Source of the DNA: Comamonas antarctica
Lineage (GTDB): Bacteria > Pseudomonadota > Gammaproteobacteria > Burkholderiales > Burkholderiaceae_C
Assembly (NCBI RefSeq): GCF_013363755.1
Contig: NZ_CP054841.1
Span: 310,001-374,000 of the forward strand
Direction of reading: 5' to 3'
Length of the DNA stretch: 64,000 nucleotides
The position numbers were made by a program, and so were the translations under genes. This document shows, in pieces, positions 37,499 through 47,696 of the stretch (position 1 is the first letter of the stretch; every line of letters starts with the position of its first letter). The notes beneath the pieces were generated by a model that saw only the letters and a list, made by a program, of their open reading frames with translations, did not search any database and was not told the origin of the DNA.

Positions 37499-39448
37499 AT
37501 GCCCCAAGCTTTCGAAGCCTCCGATCTGCTCCAGCACCGACACATCACCGACATCAGTTGTTCCTGGGACCAAAGCTTCGTGGCCTGCTGCCTCGGCGCG
37601 GTGAACCAGGCCGCCGACAGCGCCACCAGCACGCTATGGATCTACCCCACCAACGGCGAGGCCCCGTGGCCGTTGACCAGCGGCAGCTCGTACGACAACC
37701 ACCCGCGCTGGTCGCCCGACGGCCGGCAGCTGGGCTTCATTTCCGACCGCGCCAATCCGCCGCAGCTGTTCGTGATCGCGCGCGATGGCGGCGAGGCGCG
37801 CCAGCTCGGCACGCTGCCGGGATCGGCCACGGGCTTCGAATGGAGCCCCGATGGCCGCAGCCTGCTGGTCGTGGTCTCGCTGCGCGTCGACCCGGCGCTG
37901 CGCGGCGCCCGCCCCGCCCCGGATGCCGGCGAGCCGCCCAAGGACGGACCGCAGGTGGTCTGGAAGCTGCCCTTCAAGAGCGATGGCGTGGGCTACAAGC
38001 TCGACCATGAACACCATTTGTTCGTGATCGACGCCGAAAGCGGCCAGGCCACGCAACTCACCGACGGCCCGTTCCATGTGCTCACCGCGCACCATTCGCC
38101 CGACGGCCAGCGCATCGTCTATACGCGCTCGCGCGAAGGCGACGCATCGCACCGCAGCGATATCTGGATCATGAACGCCGATGGCAGCCACCCGCAGCAG
38201 GTGACGACCGAGCAGGCGCAGGTGCTGTTTCCCGCCTGGTCGCCCGACGGCCGCTGGCTGGTGTTCTCCGGCACGCTGGAGGAAGGCGATGCGCAGGTGC
38301 GGCTGTGGCGCGTGGAACTGGCCTCGGGCAAGGTCGAGCCGCTGGGCGATGATTCCCTAGAAATCGGCTCCGAAGCCCCGTGCGTGAAGTTCCCGCGCAA
38401 CGACAGCACGCGCGTGCGCGGCCTGGTCGCCCGCCGCGGCGTGCATGCCATTGCCGAGATCACGGTGCCCGAGGGCCAGGTCCGTTACCTGCTGGAAGGC
38501 GAGCGCCAGCTGTCGCAGCTGTCGTTCTCGCGCGAGTTCATGGTCTACACCGCCGAGACCGCGGTGCAGCCCATGGAGTTGTACCGCTGCCGCACCGACG
38601 GCTCCCAGGAGCAATGCCTCAGCGACCTGAACCCCTGGTGGCGCGAGCGCCGCCAGGCCCGCGTCGAGCGGCGCCAGTTCGAGGTGCCCGATGGCAACGG
38701 CGGCACCGAGACCATTGACGGCTGGCTGATCCGCCCCGAGGGTGCCCAGGGCGCGACCCCGCTGCTGGTCGATGTGCATGGCGGCCCGGCGAGCTTCACG
38801 CTGTTCTCCTTCGCGCCCTCGGCCTACTGGGCCATGCTGTGGTCCCAAGGCTGGTCGATCCTGGCACTCAACGCCGTCGGCTCATCGAGCTACGGCCGCG
38901 CGTTCAGCGCACGGCTGCGCGGGCGCTGGGGCGAGATCGACCTGCCCCAGCATCTGGCCGCGGTGCAGGCACTGCAGCAGCAGGGACTGGCCAGCGAGCA
39001 GGTGGCGATTGCCGGCAAGTCCTACGGCGGTTTCATGTCCGCCTGGGCCGTCGGGCACACCGATGTGTTCAAGGCGGCCGTGCCGATGGCGGCGCTGACG
39101 CAGCTCGATGCGCATTGGGGCACCTCGGACAGCGGCTATTACACCGACTGCTATGCGATGCAGGGCGAAGACGCCGAGGCGCGCGAACGCATGCGCGCGC
39201 ATTCGCCCATCGAGTTCCTGCGCGGCGCGACCACGCCGACGCTGCTGCTGCATGGCGCCGACGACGAGCGCTGCCCGCGCGGCCAGGCCGAAGCCGCGTT
39301 CACCGCGCTGCGCCGCGGCGGCAACCAAGACAGCGAACTGGTGCTGTACCCGACCGAAGGCCACAAGTTCACCAGCAACGGCAAACCCAGCTTCCGCGTC
39401 GATGTGATGCGGCGGCTCGTGGACTGGGTCACGCGATACGCCGGATAG
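37499..39448 (+). CDS. S9-family prolyl oligopeptidase-like peptidase
   Basis: A 649-residue serine peptidase: an N-terminal beta-propeller with WSPDGR-type blades (HPRWSPDGRQLGFIS, FEWSPDGRS, FPAWSPDGRWLVFSG) and a C-terminal alpha/beta hydrolase. The nucleophile is in GKSYGGFMSA (about Ser508), Asp in HGADDERCP, His in EGHKF. It is of the acylaminoacyl/dipeptidyl-peptidase type; no signal peptide is visible, so it is probably cytoplasmic. ATG 37499 with AGGA about 9 nt upstream is favoured over an in-frame start 20 codons earlier. Confidence 0.92.
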   Translation: MPQAFEASDLLQHRHITDISCSWDQSFVACCLGAVNQAADSATSTLWIYPTNGEAPWPLTSGSSYDNHPRWSPDGRQLGFISDRANPPQLFVIARDGGEARQLGTLPGSATGFEWSPDGRSLLVVVSLRVDPALRGARPAPDAGEPPKDGPQVVWKLPFKSDGVGYKLDHEHHLFVIDAESGQATQLTDGPFHVLTAHHSPDGQRIVYTRSREGDASHRSDIWIMNADGSHPQQVTTEQAQVLFPAWSPDGRWLVFSGTLEEGDAQVRLWRVELASGKVEPLGDDSLEIGSEAPCVKFPRNDSTRVRGLVARRGVHAIAEITVPEGQVRYLLEGERQLSQLSFSREFMVYTAETAVQPMELYRCRTDGSQEQCLSDLNPWWRERRQARVERRQFEVPDGNGGTETIDGWLIRPEGAQGATPLLVDVHGGPASFTLFSFAPSAYWAMLWSQGWSILALNAVGSSSYGRAFSARLRGRWGEIDLPQHLAAVQALQQQGLASEQVAIAGKSYGGFMSAWAVGHTDVFKAAVPMAALTQLDAHWGTSDSGYYTDCYAMQGEDAEARERMRAHSPIEFLRGATTPTLLLHGADDERCPRGQAEAAFTALRRGGNQDSELVLYPTEGHKFTSNGKPSFRVDVMRRLVDWVTRYAG

Positions 39449-39507
39449 CAGCGCCTGCGTGCGGCCTTGCCATTGCGGCTGGCTGCACGCATAGCATGCC
39501 GCCCAGC

Positions 39508-39536
39508 CCCGCCGCACCAAGTCACGCGGGTTTTTT
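39508..39536 (+). terminator. Weak intrinsic terminator after S9 peptidase
   Basis: CCCGC (39508-39512) / GCGGG (39526-39530), a 13-nt loop, then six T. The stem is short but GC-only and lies 60 bp after the peptidase stop. Confidence 0.5.
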
Positions 39537-39543
39537 GTAATTT

Positions 39544-39555
39544 ATTTGTACAAAT
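39544..39555. promoter_or_regulatory. 12-bp palindrome ATTTGTACAAAT
   Basis: Perfect 12-bp palindrome in the AT-rich stretch upstream of the BLUF gene. Its regulator is unknown. Confidence 0.35.
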
Positions 39556-39564
39556 ATCCAGTCC

Positions 39565-39585
39565 TGTAGGTCAAACACCTACAAT
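39565..39585 (+). promoter_or_regulatory. Inverted repeat over a candidate -10 element, BLUF gene
   Basis: TGTAGGT (39565-39571) and ACCTACA (39577-39583) form a perfect 7-bp-arm inverted repeat with 5-bp spacer. TACAAT at 39580-39585 is a good -10 hexamer overlapping the right arm, so a bound dimer would block or position RNA polymerase. The BLUF start is about 145 bp downstream. Confidence 0.5.
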
Positions 39586-39731
39586 GGACCCAGGTTACAA
39601 CCTCCATCGACCGCCCGACGCCCTCGCGTCCCGCGCCGGTCCAGGCTGAACATGCCGCTGCAGGGCACTGCGGCGGTTTCGCCACGGATTTCAAGCGGTC
39701 CAGGCGGCAAGTCCCCGGGCAATCCGGGCTC

Positions 39732-40160
39732 GTGCGCACACCTAGCCCCGATCGGTTGCCTTTGAACTCCAATCTCCACTGCATTCTCTACCACAGCAAA
39801 TTAGGTCCCGACGCCCCGCTCAGTTGCATCTCCGACATCATCAAGGTTGCGCGCAGCTTCAATGCCGCGCACGGTCTCACCGGCGTGCTGGTCTTCGATG
39901 GCCAGCATTTCCTGCAATACCTCGAAGGCCCCAAGCAGCCGCTGTGGGACCTGCTGGTGCGCATTGCGCAAGACCCGCGGCATGTGAATTTCACGCTGCA
40001 GCACCAGGGCCCGAGCGGCAGCGAACGCGTGTTCCGCAACTGGTCGATGGGCTATGCGCTGGTCGACGATGCCGATCCGCTGGCCGATCTGGGCGAGCTG
40101 CTGGGCGAGGAGGCGCTGGCAAAGCTGCATGCGATGGTGCCCACACTGGATATTGCCTGA
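39732..40160 (+). CDS. BLUF-domain blue-light sensor protein
   Basis: A 142-residue single-domain BLUF protein. All residues of the flavin photocycle are present: Tyr20 (CILYHSK), Asn44 (SFNAAHGLTG), Gln62 (FLQYLEG), and Trp104/Met106 (NWSMGYAL). It should bind FAD and respond to blue light. There is no attached output domain (no EAL, GGDEF or HTH), so it must act through a partner. The start is uncertain: GTG 39732 is used because no ATG exists upstream in frame; a TTG a few codons later is possible. Confidence 0.9.
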   Translation: MRTPSPDRLPLNSNLHCILYHSKLGPDAPLSCISDIIKVARSFNAAHGLTGVLVFDGQHFLQYLEGPKQPLWDLLVRIAQDPRHVNFTLQHQGPSGSERVFRNWSMGYALVDDADPLADLGELLGEEALAKLHAMVPTLDIA

Positions 40161-40166
40161 GGCTCC

Positions 40167-40292
40167 GGCTAGGCGCCCCCGGCTAGGCGCCCCCGGCTAG
40201 GCGCCCCCGGCTAGGCGCCCCCGGCTAGGCGCCCCCGGCTAGGCGCCCCCGGCTAGGCGCCCCCGGCTGGGCGCCCCCGGCCAGGCGCCTCC
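40167..40292. repeat. 14-bp tandem repeat, nine copies
   Basis: GGCTAGGCGCCCCC repeats seven times exactly (40167-40264), then GGCTGGGCGCCCCC and GGCCAGGCGCCTCC. Each unit contains the palindrome GGCGCC. The array fills the gap between convergent genes: 6 bp after the BLUF stop and 2 bp before the pdeM stop. No spacers, so not a CRISPR. Confidence 0.97.
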
Positions 40293-40294
40293 CT

Positions 40295-40987
40295 TCAGCG
40301 CCGGCCTCCATTCCACGGCAGCGCCGTGACCGTGCCGTCGCCCGTGGCGTAGCAGCACAGCGTCTGCGCCGGCAGCTGCAGCGTGGTGCCCGTGAACGCG
40401 CCAAATGCCGGCAGGATCAGCATGCCCGGTGCCTCGCAAAAGCAGGGCAGGCGTGCGTGGTCGTAGGCGCGGCCGCGCAGCTGCACCGCGGGGTGCAGAT
40501 GGCCGGCCAGCACCTGGGCGCCGGCCACCTGCTGCGGGTGGTGGCAGGCGGCAAACGGGCCGATGCGAAACGGCTCGTCGACGATGTCGAAGCGCAGCGC
40601 GGGCGGCGGGTCGCCCGCATGGCTGTCGTGGTTGCCGCGCACCAGCACGCAGCGCAGCGCGGCATGGCGTTCGCGCCACGCGCACACCGGCTCGATCACC
40701 TGCGCCTGCTGCGCGGTGGCCGCATGCAGGAAGTCGCCCAGCACCACCAGGCTGCGCGCCCCCAGGCCGTCGATCAGCTGGCTCAGGCGCTCGAGATTGT
40801 CGCGCGTGGTGCCCGAGGGCACGGGCTGGCCCAGCGCGCGAAAGCTCGCCGCCTTGCCCAGGTGCACGTCGGCGACAAACAGCGCGCGCTCGCGCGGCCA
40901 CCACAGCGCACGCTCGGGCAGCAGCGCCACGGCTTCGCCGGCCAGTGCCAGCTCCAGCGCACCGGGTGGCGGCTCGAAGATTCTCAT
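40295..40987 (-). CDS. pdeM: Ligase-associated DNA damage response endonuclease PdeM
   Basis: A 230-residue calcineurin-like metallophosphoesterase with [23 protein letters not shown] and AGHLHP metal-binding motifs. In bacteria with the ligase-associated (LhrC-type) repair module this protein is the fourth member and is thought to act as an endonuclease. Its ATG overlaps the helicase stop (ATGA). The 3' end abuts the 14-bp repeat array. Confidence 0.93.
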   Translation of the reverse strand: MRIFEPPPGALELALAGEAVALLPERALWWPRERALFVADVHLGKAASFRALGQPVPSGTTRDNLERLSQLIDGLGARSLVVLGDFLHAATAQQAQVIEPVCAWRERHAALRCVLVRGNHDSHAGDPPPALRFDIVDEPFRIGPFAACHHPQQVAGAQVLAGHLHPAVQLRGRAYDHARLPCFCEAPGMLILPAFGAFTGTTLQLPAQTLCCYATGDGTVTALPWNGGRR

Positions 40988-43683
40988 CGGGAAGTTCCTG
41001 GAGTACGGCGGCTGCGCGCGGCACGGCGCCCCGACCGGGCGTTGGTTTCGCCGCGGGTTTCCAGCGCCAGCGCGGCATCGATGGCCCATTCGGGCGATTC
41101 GCGCTCGGCAAACACCTGCTGCGCGGGCGCATGCGCGGTGCCGACGGCCTCGCCGCCGGCGCTGCGCTCGAGCTCGGCGACCATGCGCGCAATGCGCGCG
41201 GCCAGCGGCTCGTTGCTGAGCTTCTCGCGAAAGCGCTCGACCATCAGCGGAAAGGCCAGCGGCGAGGGCTTGCGCAGCGCATGCAGCTGCAATGTCTGGC
41301 CCTGGATGCGCTCGAGCGCGGCGGCAAGCTGGCGCACATCGAGCTCCTGGGTCAGCAGTTCCTGCTCGGCCTGGGCCAGCAGGCCGTTGCGCGGGTCGTA
41401 GCGCTGGAAGACTTCGTAGAACAGCGAGGCCGAGGCCTGCAGCTGGCGGTTGCTGCGGCGCTCGCCCGGGTGGCTCTGGAAGATCAGCCCGGCAATGCGC
41501 GCGATCTCGCGAAAGCGCCGGCGCGCCAGTTCGGTGGCATTGAGGCTGCCCAGCACCTCGGCCAGCAGCTGCTCGGGCGGCGGCAGCGCCAGCAGCGCCG
41601 GCAGGCGCTCGGCCCAGTCGATGGGCTTGGCGCTGAGCAGCTCGAAGCCATAGTCGTTGAGGGCGATCGAGAAGGTGCCGGTCTCGGGCTGCGCGGCACG
41701 CCAGGCCAGCAGGCTGGCCAGCCCCAGATGCACCTGGCGGCCCGCGAACGGATAGACAAACAGATGCCAGCCCTCGCGCGACTTGAGCGTCTCGGCCACC
41801 AGCCGCTGCGGCGTGGGCACGCCCGACCACTGCTTCTGGATCGTGATCAGCGGCTGCACGCAGCGCATCTCCGGGCTGTCGAACCGCCCTTCATCGGCCG
41901 CCTGCAGCTCCAGCAGCACGGCATCGGCCAGCGTGTTCGACAGCGGCATGCGCCCGCCATTCCAGCGCGGCAGCGCGGCGCGCCCGGCCGTGGCCTTGCG
42001 CACGAAGGCCGTCATCTGCTCGACGCGCACCAGCTCCAGCAGCCGGCCGCTGAACATGAAGGCATCGCCGGGCTTGAGGCGCGCGACAAAGCTTTCCTCG
42101 ACCGAGCCGAGCTTGGCGCCGCCGAGGAACTGCACGCTGATCGAGGCGTCGCTGACGATGGTGCCGATGTTCACGCGGTGGCGGCGCGCGAGCCGCGCGT
42201 CGGGCACGCGCCATACGCCCTCCGCGTCGGGCACGACGCGGTGGTAGTCGGGATAGGCCGCCAGCGACGGCCCGCCCTGGCGCACGAAGTCCAGGCACCA
42301 CTGCCAGTTCTCGTCGCTCAGGCTCTCATAGGCCACGGTGCCGCGCACCTCGGCCAGCAGCGCCTCGGGCCGAAAGCCCCCGCCCAGCGCCACCGTGACC
42401 AGGTGCTGCACCAATGCATCGAGCGGCGCGCGCGGGCTGTGGCGGGCCTCGATCTGGCCCGCCTGCACGGCCGCGCGCGCGGCCGCGGCCTCGACCAGTT
42501 CGAGGCTGTGCGTGGGCACCAGCGTGATGCGCGATGGCCGGCCCGGCGCATGGCCGGCGCGGCCCGCGCGCTGCACCAGCCGCGCCACGCCCTTGGCCGA
42601 GCCGATCTGCAGCACGCGGTCCACGGGCAGGAAATCGACACCCAGGTCCAGGCTCGAAGTGCAGACCGCGGCCTTGATGCGCCCTTCCTTGAGCCCCACT
42701 TCGACCCATTCGCGCACGCCGCGGTCCAGCGAGCCATGGTGCAGCGCCAGCACGCCGGCCCAGTCGGGCCGGGCTTCGAGCAGCGCGCGGTACCAGCGTT
42801 CGGCCTGCGAGCGCATGTTGGTGAACACCAGGCAGCTGGCGCTTTCCTCGATGGCCTGGACCACCTGCGGCAGCATGCGCAAGCCCATGTGGCCGGCCCA
42901 GGCGAAGCGCTCGGCGGCCGCGGGCAGCAGCGTATCGATGAGCAGCGTCTTGTCGGTCTCGCCCTGCACCATCACCGGCGCCCGGTCGGCCGGCGCGCTC
43001 GCGCTGCCCAGCAGCGTGCGCAGCGCTTCGTTCAGATTGCCCAGCGTCGCCGACAGGCCCCAGGTCATCAGCGCCGGCTGGAACGTGCGCAGCCGCGCCA
43101 GCGCCAGCTGCGCCTGCACGCCGCGCTTGTTGCCCATCAGCTCGTGCCATTCATCGACCACGGCCACGCGCACGTGCTGCAGCAGCTCCTGCGCATCGGC
43201 GCGCGCCAGCAGCAGCGTGAGGCTTTCAGGGGTCGTGACCAGCACCGTGGGCAGGCGCCGGTCCTGCGCGGCGCGCTGCGCGGAACTGGTGTCGCCGCTG
43301 CGCAGCCCCGCGCTCCAGTCGGGTGCCAGCGCCTGCAGCGGCGCTTCGAGCGAGCGCAGCGTGTCGGCGGCCAAGGCGCGCATCGGCGTGATCCACAGCA
43401 CGGCCAGCGGCGGCGGCTTGCCCTTGGCGCCTGGCGCCACTTGATGGCGCAGCGCGCCCAGCGCGCCGAGCCAGACGGCGAGCGTCTTGCCGCTGCCGGT
43501 GCTCGAGTGCAGCATGCCGCTGCGCCCGCGCGCCATCTCGGCCCAGACCTGGCGCTGGAACGCGAAGGACTTCCAGCCGCGCTCGGTGATCCAGGCTTCG
43601 AGCGCCGGATCGGAGGCCGGCTTTCCGGCAGCCGGGGCTGCGGCAGCCGGTGCCGCAGCGGCCGCGCGCTTGCGGGCCGCCAT
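40984..43683 (-). CDS. Ligase-associated DEXH-box helicase (Lhr-like)
   Basis: An 899-residue superfamily 2 helicase of the Lhr family: Walker A SSTGSGKT (60-67), DEWH box ([10 protein letters not shown]), SATLGN, and the motif VI region [13 protein letters not shown], followed by the Lhr winged-helix/beta-barrel C-terminal parts. It pairs with the adjacent ATP-dependent ligase and nuclease in a DNA damage response. The ATG is fused with the ligase stop as TGATG, and a basic Ala-rich N-terminal tail precedes the fold. Confidence 0.95.
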   Translation of the reverse strand: MAARKRAAAAAPAAAAPAAGKPASDPALEAWITERGWKSFAFQRQVWAEMARGRSGMLHSSTGSGKTLAVWLGALGALRHQVAPGAKGKPPPLAVLWITPMRALAADTLRSLEAPLQALAPDWSAGLRSGDTSSAQRAAQDRRLPTVLVTTPESLTLLLARADAQELLQHVRVAVVDEWHELMGNKRGVQAQLALARLRTFQPALMTWGLSATLGNLNEALRTLLGSASAPADRAPVMVQGETDKTLLIDTLLPAAAERFAWAGHMGLRMLPQVVQAIEESASCLVFTNMRSQAERWYRALLEARPDWAGVLALHHGSLDRGVREWVEVGLKEGRIKAAVCTSSLDLGVDFLPVDRVLQIGSAKGVARLVQRAGRAGHAPGRPSRITLVPTHSLELVEAAAARAAVQAGQIEARHSPRAPLDALVQHLVTVALGGGFRPEALLAEVRGTVAYESLSDENWQWCLDFVRQGGPSLAAYPDYHRVVPDAEGVWRVPDARLARRHRVNIGTIVSDASISVQFLGGAKLGSVEESFVARLKPGDAFMFSGRLLELVRVEQMTAFVRKATAGRAALPRWNGGRMPLSNTLADAVLLELQAADEGRFDSPEMRCVQPLITIQKQWSGVPTPQRLVAETLKSREGWHLFVYPFAGRQVHLGLASLLAWRAAQPETGTFSIALNDYGFELLSAKPIDWAERLPALLALPPPEQLLAEVLGSLNATELARRRFREIARIAGLIFQSHPGERRSNRQLQASASLFYEVFQRYDPRNGLLAQAEQELLTQELDVRQLAAALERIQGQTLQLHALRKPSPLAFPLMVERFREKLSNEPLAARIARMVAELERSAGGEAVGTAHAPAQQVFAERESPEWAIDAALALETRGETNARSGRRAARSRRTPGTSR

Positions 43684-45332
43684 CAGCTGCCGCCGGCCAG
43701 CAGCGCCTGCAAGGTGGCCAGCGTGTCGGCTTCTTCGATGGGTTTGTCTTCGCGCCGGCGCAGCATGCGCGGAAAGCGCACCGCAATGCCGCTCTTGTGC
43801 CGGCTGCTCTTGGCAATGCCTTCGAAGCCCAGCTCGAACACCATTGTCGGCGTGACGCTGCGCACCGGGCCGAAGGTTTCCTGCGTGGTCTTGCGGATCA
43901 CGGCATCGACGGCGCGGATCTCGGCGTCGGTCAGGCCCGAATAGGCCTTGGCAAACGGCACCAGCTGGCGCGCGGGATCGTCCTGCGGGCCATTCCACAC
44001 GGCAAAGGTGTAGTCGCTGTAGAGGCTTGCGCGCCGGCCGCTGCCGCGCTGCGCGTAGATCAGCACCGCATCGACGGACAGCGGGTCGATCTTCCACTTC
44101 CACCAGACGCCCACGTCCTTGGTGCGGCCGACGCCATACTGCGCATCGAGGCGCTTGAGCATCATGCCCTCGACGCCCAGCGCGCGCGCCTGCTCGCGCT
44201 CGCGGGCGAGGTCCTGCCAGTCGGCGCCCTGCAGCAGCGGGCTCAGCTCCAGTTGCGGGTGCGGATGGGCGGCCACCAGCTGCTCGAGCCGCAGCCGGCG
44301 TTCGTGCTGCGGCATGGCGCGCAGATCGGCGCCGCCCTGCTCCAGCAGGTCGTAGACGCACAGCACCACGGGCAGCTCGCGCAGCAGCTTGGGGCCGAGC
44401 GTCTTGCGGCCGATGCGCTGCTGCAGCTCGGCAAACGGCTGGGCGCGGCCGTCGCGCCAGACCAGGATCTCGCCATCGAGCACGGTGCCGTCGGGCAGAT
44501 GCAAGCCCATGGCCTGGAGTTCGGGGTAGCGGTCGCTGACCAGCTCCTCGCCGCGCGTCCAGACCGCGACCTGGCCATCGCGCTTGACCAGCTGGGCGCG
44601 GATGCCGTCCCACTTCCACTCGACGAGCCAGCCATCGGCCGGGCCCAGCGTGGCGTCGAACTGCGCCACAGGCAGGTTGAACGGGTGCGCGAGGAAAAAC
44701 GGATAGGGCTGGCCGCCCTGCGCGCCCGGGCCCTCGGCATCGACCGGCGCGACCAGCGCGGCGTAATCCTCTGCGGTGGGCTGGGCGCCAATGTGCGTAT
44801 AGCCCATGAGCCGCTGCGCAATCCGCTTGGCATCGACGCCGCTCACCGCCGCCAGCGCCTGCGTGACCTGCAGCCGCGACACGCCGACGCGGAAGGCGCC
44901 CGTGATCAGCTTGAAATACACCAGCCGCTGCGCGGGCGCGAGCATGCGCCACTGCGCCTGCAGCAGCTGCGTCAGCACTTCGGGCGGCTTGCCGCGCAGC
45001 GGCAGCAAGTGCTGCTGCATCCAGTCGGCCAGCGCCAGCTGCCGCTCCTGCTCGGGTTCGGGCAGCAGCAGCGAGATGGTCTCGGCCAGGTCGCCGACAG
45101 CGTGGTAGCTTTCGTCAAACAGCCATTCGGGCAGGCCGGCGGCGAGCCGCGCCTGTTCGCGCAGCAGCCGCGCGGGCACCAGCTGGCGCGGCTTGCCGCC
45201 GGCCAGGAAATACACCGCCCAGGCCGCATCGCGCGCGGGCGCGGCACGCAGGTAGCGCTGCAGCGCGGCCTGCTTGGCCAGGCTGGCCGTCGAGGCGTCC
45301 AATTCGCGGTAGAGATCGGCAAAGGCTTTCAT
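43683..45332 (-). CDS. ATP-dependent DNA ligase, repair-associated
   Basis: A 549-residue ATP-dependent DNA ligase. N-terminal helical DNA-binding domain, adenylation domain with motif [12 protein letters not shown] (adenylated Lys240), [16 protein letters not shown] and VWWKWK (motif V), then OB-fold with RFPRM. It is distinct from the NAD-dependent replicative LigA, and from LigD (no Ku or polymerase domain). It is second in the four-gene repair operon, overlapping both neighbours. Confidence 0.95.
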   Translation of the reverse strand: MKAFADLYRELDASTASLAKQAALQRYLRAAPARDAAWAVYFLAGGKPRQLVPARLLREQARLAAGLPEWLFDESYHAVGDLAETISLLLPEPEQERQLALADWMQQHLLPLRGKPPEVLTQLLQAQWRMLAPAQRLVYFKLITGAFRVGVSRLQVTQALAAVSGVDAKRIAQRLMGYTHIGAQPTAEDYAALVAPVDAEGPGAQGGQPYPFFLAHPFNLPVAQFDATLGPADGWLVEWKWDGIRAQLVKRDGQVAVWTRGEELVSDRYPELQAMGLHLPDGTVLDGEILVWRDGRAQPFAELQQRIGRKTLGPKLLRELPVVLCVYDLLEQGGADLRAMPQHERRLRLEQLVAAHPHPQLELSPLLQGADWQDLAREREQARALGVEGMMLKRLDAQYGVGRTKDVGVWWKWKIDPLSVDAVLIYAQRGSGRRASLYSDYTFAVWNGPQDDPARQLVPFAKAYSGLTDAEIRAVDAVIRKTTQETFGPVRSVTPTMVFELGFEGIAKSSRHKSGIAVRFPRMLRRREDKPIEEADTLATLQALLAGGS

Positions 45333-46396
45333 GCGGACTCGGCGGCCTCGGGTGCATCGGTGGCATCGTCGGCGCGCGGCGAGGCATCGTCGGCTTCGTC
45401 ATGGTCGCCGTATTCGGTGCTGAAGCCCTGGGCCTGCAGGCCCTGCTCGCAGAGCCAGCGCACCATCACGGCAACGCTGCCATGGGTGACGAAGACGCGC
45501 TCGGCGCCCGTGGCCAGGATCGCCGACTGCAGCCCGGGCCAGTCCGCATGGTCGGAGACGACAAAGCCGCGGTCGACGCCGCGCCGGCGCCGCGTGCCGC
45601 GCAGCTTCATCCAGCCGCTGGCAAACGCGTCCGACGGGTTGGGAAAGCGCCGCATCCAGCTGGTGCGCCCGGCCGAGGGCGGCGCAATGACCAGCGCCCG
45701 GCCCAGCGTCGCCTTGTCGAGCGCCGGGTCGCTGGCGTAATGCGTGGGCGGCAGCGCCACGCCGGCCGCGCGGTAGATCGCATTGATCGGCTCGACGGCG
45801 CCATGCGCGACGATCGGCCCGATCGACGCATCGACGCCAAACTGCAGCCGCTGCGCCTTGCCCAGCGCATACGCATAGAGCACCGAGGCGCGGCCGGCGT
45901 CGGCATTGGCGCGCCACCAGGCGTTGATGTCGGCAAACAGTTCGGGCTGCGTCGGCCAGCGGTAGATCGGCAGGCCAAAGGTCGACTCGGTGATGAAGGT
46001 GTCGCAGCGCACCGGCTCGAACGGTGCGCAGGTGCCGTCGTTTTCGAGCTTGTAGTCGCCCGAGGCCACCCACACGCGCCCGCCATGCTCGAGCCGCACC
46101 TGGGCCGAGCCCAGCACATGCCCGGCCGGGTGCAGCGACAGCCGCACGCCATGGTGCTCTATGGTCTCGCCATAGGCCAGGGTCTGCAGCGTGATGTCCG
46201 CGCCCAGGCGCCGGCGCAGGATGGGCGCGCTGTCGTGGTGCGCGAGGTAATGCGCGCTGCCATAGCGCGCGTGGTCGCTGTGCGCATGGGTGATGACCGC
46301 GCGCTCCACCGGCCGCCAGGGGTCGATGTAGAAATCGCCGGGCGGGCAGTAAAGCCCTTCGGGGCGGGCAATGATCAGGTCCGCTTCAGCACGCAT
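45329..46396 (-). CDS. Ligase-associated DNA damage response exonuclease
   Basis: A 355-residue metallo-beta-lactamase/beta-CASP fold nuclease (SNM1/Artemis-like): HAHSDH metal site at about 37-42, HPAGHVLGS, SGDYK, TESTFG and VSDHADW. It is the first gene of the operon exonuclease-ligase-helicase-PdeM. Its stop overlaps the ligase ATG (ATGA). The start at 46394-46396 gives the conserved N-terminus; the acidic tail (DDASPRADDATDAPEAA) is extra. Confidence 0.94.
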   Translation of the reverse strand: MRAEADLIIARPEGLYCPPGDFYIDPWRPVERAVITHAHSDHARYGSAHYLAHHDSAPILRRRLGADITLQTLAYGETIEHHGVRLSLHPAGHVLGSAQVRLEHGGRVWVASGDYKLENDGTCAPFEPVRCDTFITESTFGLPIYRWPTQPELFADINAWWRANADAGRASVLYAYALGKAQRLQFGVDASIGPIVAHGAVEPINAIYRAAGVALPPTHYASDPALDKATLGRALVIAPPSAGRTSWMRRFPNPSDAFASGWMKLRGTRRRRGVDRGFVVSDHADWPGLQSAILATGAERVFVTHGSVAVMVRWLCEQGLQAQGFSTEYGDHDEADDASPRADDATDAPEAAESA

Positions 46397-46493
46397 GCAG
46401 AGGATGCTATGCGGGCCCCGCAGCGCGGGCTGTAGGACGGCGGCACGAAGCTGGGGGCCGGGAGGTTTCAGCCGGTTGCGGGAACTGTGCGAC

Positions 46494-47561
46494 CTACGCC
46501 GCCACCGCTTGCCCCAGCGTAGACATATCCACCACAAACCGGTATTTCACATCGCTGCGCAGCATGCGTTCATAGGCCTCGTTGATCTGCTCCATGGCGA
46601 TGACCTCGATGTCCGAGACGATGCCGTGCTGGGCGCAGAAGTCGAGCATTTCCTGGGTCTCGGCAATGCCGCCGATCAGCGAGCCGGCCAGGCGCCGGCG
46701 CTTGAGGATCAGGCCGAACACGTTCGGGCTCTTGTGCGGCGTGGCCGGTGCGCCGACCAGCGTCATGGTGCCGTCGCGCTTGAGCAGCGCGATGAACGGG
46801 TCGAGGTCGTGCGAGGCGGCCACGGTGTTCAGGATGAAATCAAAACTGTTGGCATGCGCGGCCATCTGCGCCGGGTCCTTCGACACCACGACCTCCTTGG
46901 CGCCCAGGCGCAGCGCATCCGCGGTCTTGCCGGGCGAGGTGGTGAACAGCACCACCTGCGCGCCCATGGCGGCGGCGAGCTTCACGCCCATGTGGCCCAG
47001 CCCGCCCAGGCCGACGATGCCGACCTTCTGGCCCGGGCCGACCTGCCATTGGCGCAGCGGCGAGTAGGTGGTGATGCCTGCGCACAGCAGCGGCGCCACG
47101 GCGGCCAGATCCGATTCGGCATGCGAGATGCGCAGCACGAATTTCTCGTGCACCACGATATGGTCGGAGTAGCCGCCCAGCGTGTTCTCGCGCGAGATCT
47201 GCTCGGGACTGTCATAGGTGCCGGTGAAGCCGTTTTCGCAGTACTGCTCCAGGCCCTCGGCGCAGGACGCGCAGTGCTGGCAGCTGTCGACCATGCAGCC
47301 CACGCCGACGATATCGCCGACCTTGAATTTCGAGACGCCATTGCCGATGGCGCGCACCCGGCCGACGATCTCGTGGCCGGGCACGCACGGGTACTTGGCC
47401 GGGCCCCACTCGCTGCGCGCGGTGTGCAGGTCGGAGTGGCAGACGCCGCAGTGCAGGATGTCGATGGCGACATCGCGCTGCAGCGGTGCGCGCCGCTCGA
47501 AGCTGAAGGGCGCGAGCGGCGTGGTCGCGGACTGGGCGGCGTAGGCGTGCGTGAGGGTCAT
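46494..47561 (-). CDS. Zinc-dependent NAD(P) alcohol dehydrogenase, YahK/CAD-like
   Basis: A 355-residue MDR alcohol dehydrogenase with catalytic-zinc motifs GVCHSD and PGHEIVG, structural-zinc cysteines in CQHCASCAEGLEQYC, and Rossmann motif GLGGLGHMGVKLA. It belongs to the cinnamyl-alcohol-dehydrogenase/YahK group that reduces broad aldehydes using NADPH. The start at 47559-47561 (MTLTHAYAA) with AAGG upstream is chosen over a longer frame. Confidence 0.93.
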   Translation of the reverse strand: MTLTHAYAAQSATTPLAPFSFERRAPLQRDVAIDILHCGVCHSDLHTARSEWGPAKYPCVPGHEIVGRVRAIGNGVSKFKVGDIVGVGCMVDSCQHCASCAEGLEQYCENGFTGTYDSPEQISRENTLGGYSDHIVVHEKFVLRISHAESDLAAVAPLLCAGITTYSPLRQWQVGPGQKVGIVGLGGLGHMGVKLAAAMGAQVVLFTTSPGKTADALRLGAKEVVVSKDPAQMAAHANSFDFILNTVAASHDLDPFIALLKRDGTMTLVGAPATPHKSPNVFGLILKRRRLAGSLIGGIAETQEMLDFCAQHGIVSDIEVIAMEQINEAYERMLRSDVKYRFVVDMSTLGQAVAA

Positions 47562-47696
47562 GGTCGTTAGCCTTCTGGTGGAGGGGGCCCGCCGCACTGC
47601 GCAGCCGGCTGCGCCATGGTACGCCGGCCGCGGATGGCCGCCGGCAAAGACCTCCTGGCCGCGCGGCCCACCCTTGGGCCCCGGCCCCGCTGCCGG

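Noticed and set aside
40167..40292. Possible CRISPR array
   Set aside because: Units are directly adjacent with no unique spacers, and no cas genes are present.
40405..43944. 1179-codon plus-strand frame opposite PdeM and helicase
   Set aside because: Shadow of coding on the other strand; no recognisable domain.
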